Assembly (NCBI GenBank): GCA_031276985.1
Contig: JAISMA010000087.1
Location: forward strand, 1-11,940
Direction of reading: 5' to 3'
Source: Helicobacteraceae bacterium
GTDB lineage: Bacteria > Campylobacterota > Campylobacteria > Campylobacterales > SZUA-545
Length of the DNA stretch: 11,940 bases
Below are positions 4,479 to 11,325 of the stretch, piece after piece. The position numbers and the translations under genes were made by a program. The notes below the pieces were generated by a model, which searched no databases, had not been told where the DNA came from, and saw only the letters and a list, made by a program, of their open reading frames with translations. Position 1 is the first letter of the stretch; the number at the start of each line of letters is the position of its first letter.

Positions 4479-7352
4479 TTAGGCGATTGATCGCGTTAGA
4501 TCGGGTATATCTTCGGCGGGAACGGGAGGCGAATATAAATATCCCTGCAACAACTCGCATTTAAGCCGCGTAAGATAATCTCTTTGAATATGCGTTTCCA
4601 CGCCTTCGGCTACGATCTCCATAGAAAGCGAATGCGCCAAAAGCGCGATCGATCGCACGACGGCGCTCGCGTCGTTTTTCTCGCCTATATCCTGCACAAA
4701 ACTTTTGTCGACTTTAAGTACGTCGACGGGATAACGCGCAAGATAACTAAACGACGAATAGCCCGTGCCAAAATCGTCGATCGCTATGCGTATGCCTTTT
4801 TTGCGAAGTTTTGAAAAAATTTCGATAGTTTTTTCGGAATTATCTGTCATAGACGATTCGGTTAGCTCAAGCTCCAAACATTTCGGGTCGATTTTCGTAG
4901 CTTTTATGATGTTAATGGCGTTTTCGACGAATTTCGGGCTTTTTAGCTGTCTTGGCGAAACGTTAACCGCGACGCGGCTAATAGCCACTCCGTCTTTTTG
5001 CCATTTCACAAGCTGTTCGCACGCCGTTTGCAAGCACCAAACGCCGATCGCGTCAATATAGCCGATATGTTCGGCGATCGGAATAAAACGATCGGGTTGC
5101 AACAATCCCATTGTCGGATGCCGCCAGCGCGCAAGCGCTTCCACGCCGTAAATGCGCCCGCTTTGGCTGTCGACTTGCGGCTGATAATAAAGGACGAGTT
5201 CGTTCCGTTCCACGGCGTGCCTAAGCGCCGTTTCAAGCTCAAATCGCGCCAGAAAATCCTCGTTGGCGCTGTTTTGGAAATACTGAAAGTTCGCGCGTCC
5301 CGCGTTTTTGGCGTTGTATAGCGCGACGTCGGCGTTTTTTAGCAAATCCGCCGCGTTGTTTGAGTCGCTAGGATAGATCGCGATACCCATGCTAGTGGAG
5401 CAAAACACCTCGCGCGAGTTAAGCTCAAACGATTTTTCAAAGGCTTCCAAAATGTTCCGCGCCACGCTTTCGATATAGGTTGTATCGTCGATTTCAGGCA
5501 GTAGCACGGCAAATTCGTCGCCGCCAAAACGACTTAACGTATCGCCCTCTCTCACAAGTTTTTTCAGCAAAGCGCCGACTTTTTTCAGTAGCGTATCGCC
5601 CGCGACGTGTCCTAGCGAATCGTTTACCGATTTGAAGCGATCTAAATCCAGATACATAACCGCCAGCATTTTATCGGCTCTGTGCGCTTGACGAATCGCG
5701 TTTTCCAAGCGATCGTTAAACAGCGCCCTGTTCGCCAAACCCGTAAGCGGATCGTAATAAGCTAGGCGATGAATATACTCTTCGGCTTGCTTGCGTTCGG
5801 ATATGTCGTTAAACAGCGCGATATACTGCTCCGCCACGCCCGCCTTGTTTTTAACCGCCGTAATCGAAAGCCACTCCGGAAAAAGCTCGCCGTTTTTTCT
5901 GCGGTTGATAATCTCGCCAAACCACTTGCCGTCGTTTTTCAGCGCCGCCCACATAGCGCGATAGAACTCTTTTGAATGCTGTCCCGATCCCAAAATGCGT
6001 CCCGGCGTGAAACCAATCGCCTCCTCTTCCGAGTAGCCCGTGATCGCGGTGAACGCGGCGTTAACGGATCGAATGCGCCCGCGCGCGTCCGTAACCGTCA
6101 TCGCTTCCGCGAGATTGTCGAATACTTTGGCGGCAAGCCTGAGCCGCGCTTCGGCTTCGTACTGCGTCGTAACGTCGCGGAAAGAGGCGACGTAGCCGAC
6201 TCCGCCGTCGATCATAGGTAGAGGACCGCCTAGAAAAAACGCGGGATAGCGATCGCCGCCGATTTTTTTGAGCCACGCCTCGCCCATAAAGGGTTGACGT
6301 TTTTCAAACGCTTCGTCAAAAGCGGCGTTTTGCGTGTTGTCGACGAGGTTTAGCGCTTCGGTTTTGGTTTTGCCGAGCAGCTCCCGCGCCTCTTTGCCTA
6401 TGAGCGTTTCGGCTTTGCCGTTGATAAACGTTAGCTCCGATTTGTCGTCGAAGCTCAAAATGCCTTCGCTTAAATGTTCGTTGATATTATGCAAAAGCCT
6501 ATTGCTTTGCGCCAGCTCTTCGGCGGTTTGCTGCAGTCGCAAAATAATCGCGATCACGCTCATAATCATAATTAGCGAAAAGATCGTCATCAGTTTTCTG
6601 TATCCGTCCGCTCTTTCCAACGCCTCGCTTCGCGCCGCTAAATAGACGGCGTAAGCCTCGCTAAGATCATCGACAAACCCGTTAAGCGTCATATCCCGCA
6701 TGGTTTGGCGCACGGGCGTATGATTTGCCAAAATCAATCTGCCGTGAACGGCGAGCAGTTGCGCGAGCGTTCCGTCCTCGCCGCGCCATTTTTTGCCCGC
6801 CTCTTCAAGCCGCTCAATCGCGCGCAAGGCAATATCGCGCCGCGCGTTTTGCTGATCGGATATATAAATAAGTACCGATTGCACGGCGGAGATGAAAATC
6901 GATCTGCGTTCGTAGGCGCGATTGTGGTTTGTAGCCTGCAGACGGTTGGAAACGTTTATAAAGTGATAAACGCTGTTGCCAAGCACGGAATTTTGGCGCT
7001 TAAAATCGTCGAGCAGGCGTTCTTTAATCGTCCATTTTTCGCGCGCGGGCTCAAGCGATTCTTTCACGCCGAGACGATCAAACTCTTCCTCTAGCCGATC
7101 GAGCGTCTCTTCAATGTTTAGCGACGCCCTTGTTAGCGAATCGTAATTAAACAACTGACGATAGCGCAGGCGCAACATGTCCAGATCGATTTCGGTATCC
7201 AGCGCGATCGCCTTGCGAACGTCCAACTCCGCGCGATTGCGATCCGCGCCGTCGATACTCTCGCTAAACAGATAAAGCGCCAGCAATATCGCTCCAAGCG
7301 CGCCCATCAATATCCAAGGAAATAAGAAGCGAAGCGTCAGCCTGAGCTTCAT
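4479..7352 (-). CDS. Membrane-bound PAS-PAS-GGDEF-EAL cyclic-di-GMP enzyme
   Basis: 957 residues. Predicted to make and/or break cyclic-di-GMP at the inner membrane. Order: membrane helix (about 10-30); a roughly 220-residue periplasmic helical sensor; second helix (254-272); two PAS domains (about 285-400 and 402-520, linked by VTTQYEAEARL); GGDEF domain with YYDPLTGLANR (532-542) and an intact GGDEF (610-614); EAL domain. The inhibitory RxxD site (REGD, 601-604) sits exactly five residues before GGDEF. The EAL part keeps EALARWRHP (738-746), NVSPRQL (797-803), LELTESSM (828-835), DDFGTGYSSF (859-868), KVDKSFV (880-886), EGVET (916-920) and QGY (936-938), so phosphodiesterase activity is likely. 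Its ATG overlaps the TGA of the cytochrome c peroxidase gene by 4 bases, which suggests a link with oxidative or redox signals. Which activity dominates cannot be told from sequence. Confidence 0.95.
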   Translation of the reverse strand: MKLRLTLRFLFPWILMGALGAILLALYLFSESIDGADRNRAELDVRKAIALDTEIDLDMLRLRYRQLFNYDSLTRASLNIEETLDRLEEEFDRLGVKESLEPAREKWTIKERLLDDFKRQNSVLGNSVYHFINVSNRLQATNHNRAYERRSIFISAVQSVLIYISDQQNARRDIALRAIERLEEAGKKWRGEDGTLAQLLAVHGRLILANHTPVRQTMRDMTLNGFVDDLSEAYAVYLAARSEALERADGYRKLMTIFSLIMIMSVIAIILRLQQTAEELAQSNRLLHNINEHLSEGILSFDDKSELTFINGKAETLIGKEARELLGKTKTEALNLVDNTQNAAFDEAFEKRQPFMGEAWLKKIGGDRYPAFFLGGPLPMIDGGVGYVASFRDVTTQYEAEARLRLAAKVFDNLAEAMTVTDARGRIRSVNAAFTAITGYSEEEAIGFTPGRILGSGQHSKEFYRAMWAALKNDGKWFGEIINRRKNGELFPEWLSITAVKNKAGVAEQYIALFNDISERKQAEEYIHRLAYYDPLTGLANRALFNDRLENAIRQAHRADKMLAVMYLDLDRFKSVNDSLGHVAGDTLLKKVGALLKKLVREGDTLSRFGGDEFAVLLPEIDDTTYIESVARNILEAFEKSFELNSREVFCSTSMGIAIYPSDSNNAADLLKNADVALYNAKNAGRANFQYFQNSANEDFLARFELETALRHAVERNELVLYYQPQVDSQSGRIYGVEALARWRHPTMGLLQPDRFIPIAEHIGYIDAIGVWCLQTACEQLVKWQKDGVAISRVAVNVSPRQLKSPKFVENAINIIKATKIDPKCLELELTESSMTDNSEKTIEIFSKLRKKGIRIAIDDFGTGYSSFSYLARYPVDVLKVDKSFVQDIGEKNDASAVVRSIALLAHSLSMEIVAEGVETHIQRDYLTRLKCELLQGYLYSPPVPAEDIPDLTRSIA

Positions 7353-8419
7353 TGCAGATCTTCTCCGGTTAGCGCGCGCAAAAACAAAGCTATGTCTTGC
7401 GTATCTTCCGCGGGCAAAGCGACGCCTAATTGATACGCGCCCATTTTATCCACCGCCTCGTACAACGTTTCGGCGGAAGCGTCGTGAAAATACGGCGCGC
7501 TTAACGCGACGTTGCGTAGCGTCGGCACTTTGAAAACGTAGCGATCCTCTTCGCGCCCCGTAACGTTATAACGTCCCAAATCCGCCTGTTCGACTTTGCG
7601 CGATCCGTCGTAATACTCTTTCGCCACGCCAAAACGCTGAAACAGATTGCCGCCAATCGCCTCGCCCTGATGACAAGCCGCGCAACCGTGCCGTACGAAA
7701 AGCTCATAGCCTCTCAACTCTTTTTCGTCGATCGCCGCGTTATCGCCAAGCAACCAGCGATCAAAACGCGAAGGCGTAATTAGCGATCGCTCAAACTCCA
7801 CGATCGCGTCGATCGCGTCTTTTTCGTTTGGACGGCGTCCGTATATGTCGTTAAAGGCTTTAACCGTTTCGCGATCGGCGTTAAGTTTCGGCAAAATCTC
7901 CTCCCACGAGGTCGCCATTTCCAGCGGATTGGTTATGGGACCATTTACTTGTTCCGTCAAGTTTTTTGCGCGACCGTCCCAAAACTGCCTGAACATAAGC
8001 GCGGAGTTATAAACGCTAGGAGCGTTTATCTCGCCCTCTTTGCCGCCGACGCCTACGGATCGGCTCAATCCGTCTACGCCTCCGCGCTCAAGATCGTGGC
8101 ATGAAGCGCACGATACGTTGCCGTCTTTGGATAATCTCGGATCATGAAACAACGTTCTGCCAAGCTCGACTTTTTTTGGATCGAGATTCGTAGGTTTCGT
8201 TACGGGGATAATCGGCTCGGCGCTTTGACGCGCCAAACTCGCCGAATCCGCAATCGCTCCGTCTTTGCGCCCGACGCCTAGTTTTGCGTATTCTTTCGGA
8301 TCTTGCTTGAAATAAACGACGTAAATCGCGCTTGACATAATCGCGCCCGCGCTAATTGCCGCGATTAGCCAACTTGTCGATCGTTTTATGAATCCGCGCT
8401 TCATCGATTGCCGCCGCAT
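7349..8419 (-). CDS. Diheme cytochrome c peroxidase (MauG/CcpA family)
   Basis: 356 residues. It reduces hydrogen peroxide to water with electrons from small c-type cytochromes in the periplasm. Two heme c sites are visible: CASCH (104-108, peroxidatic domain) and CAACH (246-250, electron-transfer domain). Family segments LGRTLFHDPRLS (86-97), NAPSVYNSALMFRQFWDGRA (132-151) and KVPTLRNVALSAPYFHD (297-313) are present. Met326 is a plausible distal ligand of the second heme. Residues about 13-36 form an uncleaved membrane anchor with a basic N-terminus. The ATG at 8404 is an alternative start; neither candidate has a good ribosome site. A strong promoter lies upstream (8480-8452), and the 3' end overlaps the GGDEF-EAL gene, making a two-gene operon. 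Confidence 0.92.
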   Translation of the reverse strand: MRRQSMKRGFIKRSTSWLIAAISAGAIMSSAIYVVYFKQDPKEYAKLGVGRKDGAIADSASLARQSAEPIIPVTKPTNLDPKKVELGRTLFHDPRLSKDGNVSCASCHDLERGGVDGLSRSVGVGGKEGEINAPSVYNSALMFRQFWDGRAKNLTEQVNGPITNPLEMATSWEEILPKLNADRETVKAFNDIYGRRPNEKDAIDAIVEFERSLITPSRFDRWLLGDNAAIDEKELRGYELFVRHGCAACHQGEAIGGNLFQRFGVAKEYYDGSRKVEQADLGRYNVTGREEDRYVFKVPTLRNVALSAPYFHDASAETLYEAVDKMGAYQLGVALPAEDTQDIALFLRALTGEDLQ

Positions 8420-8451
8420 ATTTTTATCGCGCTTAACAAACGCATGATCAA

Positions 8452-8480
8452 ATTATAACCTCGATCGAAATCATACGCAA
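8452..8480 (-). promoter_or_regulatory. Sigma70-type promoter of the peroxidase/GGDEF-EAL operon
   Basis: On the minus strand TTGCGT (8480-8475) is followed after 17 bases by a perfect TATAAT (8457-8452). The predicted start near 8445 gives a leader of about 26 bases to the ATG at 8419. The box lies in the 95-base gap after thiL, so the operon need not depend on thiL transcription. Confidence 0.6.
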
Positions 8481-8514
8481 CTAAATTCAAAGCGCCAACA
8501 GCCAAATTGGTTGA

Positions 8515-9432
8515 TTAAAAATGAGAAAAACCCCGCGTTTCAACTAATTTTCCGCCGATCGCAACCGTTTTGTCCGCCTTTGCCCGCCCGATCAAAATAG
8601 CTCCCGCGTCCAAAAAGGTTTTGCGCGATTTAATCGGCGCGGTAAAAAGCAGGCGATACTCCTCGCCGCTGTTCAAGGCAAAATCAAGCGCGGCGTTTTC
8701 GTCGCCCATTCTCGTTAGCGTCGCGTTTGAAATCATAGCCTTTGGATTGTCAATCTCAAAACCTACGCCGCTTGCCTTTGCTAAATGACCGACGTCGCCC
8801 AAAAAGCCGTCGCTAATATCGATCGCGCTTGAAGCGAAAGCGGCGATTAACGGCTGAAGCGCGAGCGCCAGCTTCGGATACAGATGCATATTCGCTAACG
8901 CCTCGTTTTTTGCGCCTTCAAGCAAGGAATCAAGCCCCAAACGGCTGTCTCCAAGCGACGCGGAAAGCCACAGATCGTCGCCGATTTTCGCGCCGCCGCG
9001 GGAGACGAAGCGCGTCGTCGTTCCAAATACCGCGCCGCCAAGCTGGATACGATCGCTTCGTGATACGTTGCCGCCCGTAACGACCATATTAAGCTCCCGC
9101 GTCGCTTGCGCTACGCCGTCGTACAATTCAATCGCCCAATTTTCGTCCAGATCGGGCGGAAAACCGACGGATAGGTTAATCCATTTAGGAACGCCGCCGC
9201 AGGCTAAAATATCGCTCGCGTTTGCCGCGATCAGTTTATAACCGATTCCGCGCGGCGGAAAATCGCGCCTGAAATGGACGTTTTCTCGCATATCGTCGTT
9301 GCTAATTAGCAACAGCTCGCCGCCAATCATTACGCACGCCGCGTCGTCGCCAATGCCCTGAACTACGCCTTCGGCGCTAGTTTTGAGCCGTTTTGTCAGC
9401 GTTTGTATGATCTCAAATTCGTTTGCGCGCAT
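8515..9432 (-). CDS. thiL: Thiamine-monophosphate kinase
   Basis: 305 residues, slightly short for the family. It phosphorylates thiamine monophosphate with ATP to give the cofactor thiamine diphosphate, in the cytoplasm. GIGDDAA (26-32) and NDDMRENVHF (45-54) form the Mg/ATP site. GIGYKLIAANASDILACGG (62-80) is the usual second motif, TGGNVSRSD (119-127) the third, and DISDGFLGDVGHL (205-217) the C-terminal metal and substrate site. The start at 9432 lacks a clear ribosome site, but the protein begins at the expected distance from GIGDD. No TPP-riboswitch-like sequence was seen in the 79-base gap upstream. The gene is divergent from the DUF502 gene. Confidence 0.93.
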   Translation of the reverse strand: MRANEFEIIQTLTKRLKTSAEGVVQGIGDDAACVMIGGELLLISNDDMRENVHFRRDFPPRGIGYKLIAANASDILACGGVPKWINLSVGFPPDLDENWAIELYDGVAQATRELNMVVTGGNVSRSDRIQLGGAVFGTTTRFVSRGGAKIGDDLWLSASLGDSRLGLDSLLEGAKNEALANMHLYPKLALALQPLIAAFASSAIDISDGFLGDVGHLAKASGVGFEIDNPKAMISNATLTRMGDENAALDFALNSGEEYRLLFTAPIKSRKTFLDAGAILIGRAKADKTVAIGGKLVETRGFSHF

Positions 9433-9483
9433 CGACGTAGAATGCCATTTACGCGCTTAAACGCTTATGCGCGATTCGCTATG

Positions 9484-9503
9484 CTTTCGTAAAAAAGCGA
9501 AAG
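9484..9503 (+). promoter_or_regulatory. Hairpin overlapping the ribosome site of the DUF502 gene
   Basis: CTTTCG (9484-9489) can pair with CGAAAG (9498-9503) around an 8-base loop. The right arm contains most of the ribosome site GAAAGG (9499-9504), 7 bases before the ATG at 9512. Pairing could hide the site. The stem is short, so the effect may be weak. Confidence 0.3.
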
Positions 9504-9511
9504 GCTAACTC

Positions 9512-10141
9512 ATGAGCGAAACAAACGCGCGCAAAAAACAGTCGTTGCCAAAACGCATGTTTATGCTGGCTATTCAGGGGATTTTGACCATATTCCCGCT
9601 TGTCGTTACGATCTATCTCGTTTGGTGGTTTGGATCGTCGATTGAAAACGGCGTTCATAAGCTGCTGGATTTGATATTTGGCGAAGGAAGGGTGGATTAT
9701 TTCCCCGGACTCGGCATAATCGTGGGACTTGCCGTGCTGCTTGGCGTGGGCTGGCTGGTGAACGCCTATTTTATGCGTAAAATAATCAAACTCGGCGACG
9801 CGATTTTGGAGCGCATTCCCGTCATTAAAACCGTCTATGTCGGACTGCGCGATTTCGTCGGATTTATGTCGGCGACGAAAAAGCAGACCGAAGGCTCGGC
9901 TGTTTTAGTCCCGATTGGCGATAAAAAACTGATTGGTATTATCACCGATTACAACGCGGGCAAAACGCTTGGAACGGACGATCCCGATCTGGTGGGCGTG
10001 TATATGCCGCTTGGATATATGATTGGCGGATACGTCGTTTATGTCAATCGCAACGAATTAACGCGCCTGAGCATTAGCTCCGAAGCGGCGATGCGGCTCG
10101 CGCTAACCGGCGGCATGACGACCGAAAAAAGCGAAAAATAA
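9512..10141 (+). CDS. DUF502 family inner membrane protein
   Basis: 209 residues. A basic N-terminus is followed by two membrane segments (about 17-40 and 66-88). Then come the family segment GDAILERIPVIKTVYVGLRDFV (95-116), a soluble beta-rich part (VLVPIGDKKLIGIITDY) and VGVYMPLGYMIGGYVVYVNR. This is the typical DUF502 layout and length; the family is widespread and its molecular role is not established. The start has GAAAGG 7 bases upstream. It is the first gene of a possible plus-strand pair with the glucosaminidase gene 48 bases downstream. Confidence 0.88.
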   Translation: MSETNARKKQSLPKRMFMLAIQGILTIFPLVVTIYLVWWFGSSIENGVHKLLDLIFGEGRVDYFPGLGIIVGLAVLLGVGWLVNAYFMRKIIKLGDAILERIPVIKTVYVGLRDFVGFMSATKKQTEGSAVLVPIGDKKLIGIITDYNAGKTLGTDDPDLVGVYMPLGYMIGGYVVYVNRNELTRLSISSEAAMRLALTGGMTTEKSEK

Positions 10142-10189
10142 GGAACTGTTTTTGCTTAATGGCGGTAAATTGCCGCTAGGAAGATTTGA

Positions 10190-10813
10190 ATGCGAAGCCT
10201 TATCGCTCTGTGCGCGCTAGTTATCTCGCTACGTAGCGAGGAGTTTGTCCGATATGATTTTGCGCTAGTCAAGCCGTTTGGCGGGGCGATACAAATGTCG
10301 CAACGCAAACAAACAAATTTGGATCGCGCAAAATACGACGATTCGTTTCTGACGTTTGTGAAGACGTACGCCAACGCGCCGATTGAGCATGAACGGCTCA
10401 AAGCGGTAACGCTGGCGATGATGATGCTTGAATCAGGGCGCGGATCGTCGGATTTGGCGAAGCGATTCAACAATTACGGCGGTTTGAAGTTTCGCCAAGA
10501 GATGGCTTTGCGCGCGCAAAAAGTCCGCTACCGCGCAAGCGACGGCTACGACTACTATTGCAAATTTGCTTCAATCGAAGCGTTCATCGACGGCTTTTGG
10601 GCGTTTTTAGATCGCAAACCTTACGACGGCTGGCGCAAAAAGGCTTTTAACGAAAAGGAGTTTTTGGCGTTTATCGCGCCGATCTACTGCCCGTACAATA
10701 AAAACTACGCGGAGCTGGTAACTTCGTTGCTTCCCGAAGCGCAGGCGCTTTTAGACAAATACAAAAACGACGAAACGCGCATCGCGATGACAAAGACGCC
10801 AAAACGCTTTTAA
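10190..10813 (+). CDS. Glucosaminidase-domain murein hydrolase
   Basis: 207 residues. The core AVTLAMMMLESGRGSSDLAKRFNNYGGLK (72-100) is the signature of the glucosaminidase/lysozyme-like family (GH73-type, Bax/FlgJ-like), with Glu81 as probable catalytic acid. Those enzymes cut the glycan strands of peptidoglycan. YRASDGYDYYCKFASIEAFIDGF...FL (114-140) is the usual second half. The start at 10190 has AGGAAGA about 6 bases upstream. The first 14 residues (SLIALCALVISL) look like a short signal-peptide core but lack a clear cleavage site. A second ATG (10295, MSQRKQ) would remove it. The signal-like end contains a 16-base perfect palindrome. A cell-wall remodelling role is likely; the exact bond cut is unknown. 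Confidence 0.8.
   Translation: MRSLIALCALVISLRSEEFVRYDFALVKPFGGAIQMSQRKQTNLDRAKYDDSFLTFVKTYANAPIEHERLKAVTLAMMMLESGRGSSDLAKRFNNYGGLKFRQEMALRAQKVRYRASDGYDYYCKFASIEAFIDGFWAFLDRKPYDGWRKKAFNEKEFLAFIAPIYCPYNKNYAELVTSLLPEAQALLDKYKNDETRIAMTKTPKRF
10225..10240. repeat. Perfect 16-base palindrome in the start region of the glucosaminidase gene
   Basis: CTCGCTACGTAGCGAG lies about 35 bases after the start codon, coding part of SLRSEEF. Perfect dyads of this length are rare by chance. It could be an operator, a restriction or methylation-type site, or a small stem in the mRNA. Confidence 0.45.
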
Positions 10814-10836
10814 CGCCTCCGTTATCTTACGCGCAT

Positions 10837-10914
10837 TCCTTTCCCCTCCCTCCCTCGCCGCTTACCGCCGCCCGCCCGCCATTTTCTCGCCCTACTCGCC
10901 TCCCTTCATACCCG
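10837..10914 (-). repeat. C-rich/G-rich asymmetric tract with G-quadruplex potential
   Basis: About 78 bases in which the plus strand is almost all pyrimidine with eight runs of three or more C. On the minus strand this gives closely spaced G runs: GGGAGGGAGGGG at 10854-10843 and GGCGGGCGGG at 10880-10871. These could form G-quadruplexes in DNA or in an antisense or bioF read-through transcript. The tract begins shortly after the glucosaminidase stop. Confidence 0.5.
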
Positions 10915-11012
10915 CAAAAGCTAGTATCCAAAGAGACATTCAAGCTGTGTTCGATCGGATTATTTACCGTAAAGCAAATGCGGTTTTATCTTTTACTTTT
11001 AGATCAAAATTG

Positions 11013-11032
11013 ATTTCCGCCTACGCGGGAAT
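11013..11032. repeat. ATTCCC...GGGAAT-type inverted repeat (REP/dRS3-like)
   Basis: TTTCCGC, loop CTAC, then GCGGGAA, followed by TGACGGGCTGG. This is the common dispersed-repeat pattern ATTCCCGC-N4-GCGGGAATGAC, seen in many proteobacteria (for example the dRS3 element of Neisseria); the left arm has one mismatch. Only one full copy occurs in this window, so repetition in this genome is inferred. Confidence 0.5.
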
Positions 11033-11143
11033 GACGGGCTGGAGCAAACGATCGTTGCGATCCGAAACTAATAAACGCAAGAAAGCATCAATACCTTTCG
11101 GATTGCTGAAAACCAACTTGATAACACATCGTCGTCGCGATAA

Positions 11144-11160
11144 AGCGCCCGTTTGCTTGC
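11144..11160 (+). repeat. 17-base imperfect direct repeat, copy 1
   Basis: AGCGCCCGTTTGCTTGC. It matches copy 2 at 11291-11307 at 16 of 17 bases; the copies are 147 bases apart. GTTTGC here also pairs with the following GCAAAC to form a tight stem. Confidence 0.45.
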
Positions 11161-11290
11161 AAACGCAAGACGCGAAGAAATTCGGGAATCCATTCTTGAA
11201 ACGTTTAGATTGTATTACGCGATCGCGTCGACTTCTCCTCATTCCGCATGAAGTCGCAGAATCCGCGACCGCATTGCGTCATATCCGCGA

Positions 11291-11307
11291 AGCGCCCGCT
11301 TGCTTGC
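11291..11307 (+). repeat. 17-base imperfect direct repeat, copy 2
   Basis: AGCGCCCGCTTGCTTGC, 18 bases before the end of the bioF-like gene. It differs from copy 1 at one base. The pair may mark the ends of a small insertion or be a duplicated fragment. Confidence 0.45.
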
Positions 11308-11325
11308 TCTCGTAAGGCGTTGCGT

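Larger units (their letters stand above)
10814..11325. other. 512-base convergent non-coding stretch
   Basis: No convincing gene. Open frames here (for example 10947-11315 plus, 11021-11242 minus) have basic, repeat-derived translations with no recognisable family. The region contains a C-rich tract, an ATTCCC-type inverted repeat, a 17-base direct repeat, a 7-base stem at 11229-11235/11250-11256 and one GCGATCGC octamer. No tRNA-like cloverleaf or intrinsic terminator was seen. It looks like a repeat-rich spacer, perhaps a decayed locus. Confidence 0.6.

Noticed and set aside
9433..9511. TPP riboswitch in front of thiL
   Set aside because: None of the conserved TPP aptamer segments (such as CUGAGA) is present, and the gap is too short.
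11021..11242. 73-residue minus-strand gene in the convergent spacer
   Set aside because: Its end (QPVIPA) is the usual translation of the dispersed ATTCCC-type repeat; the rest is unrecognisable.
10947..11315. 122-residue plus-strand gene in the convergent spacer
   Set aside because: It runs through the inverted repeat and direct repeats, has an unusual Arg/Lys-rich composition, no ribosome site and no family resemblance.
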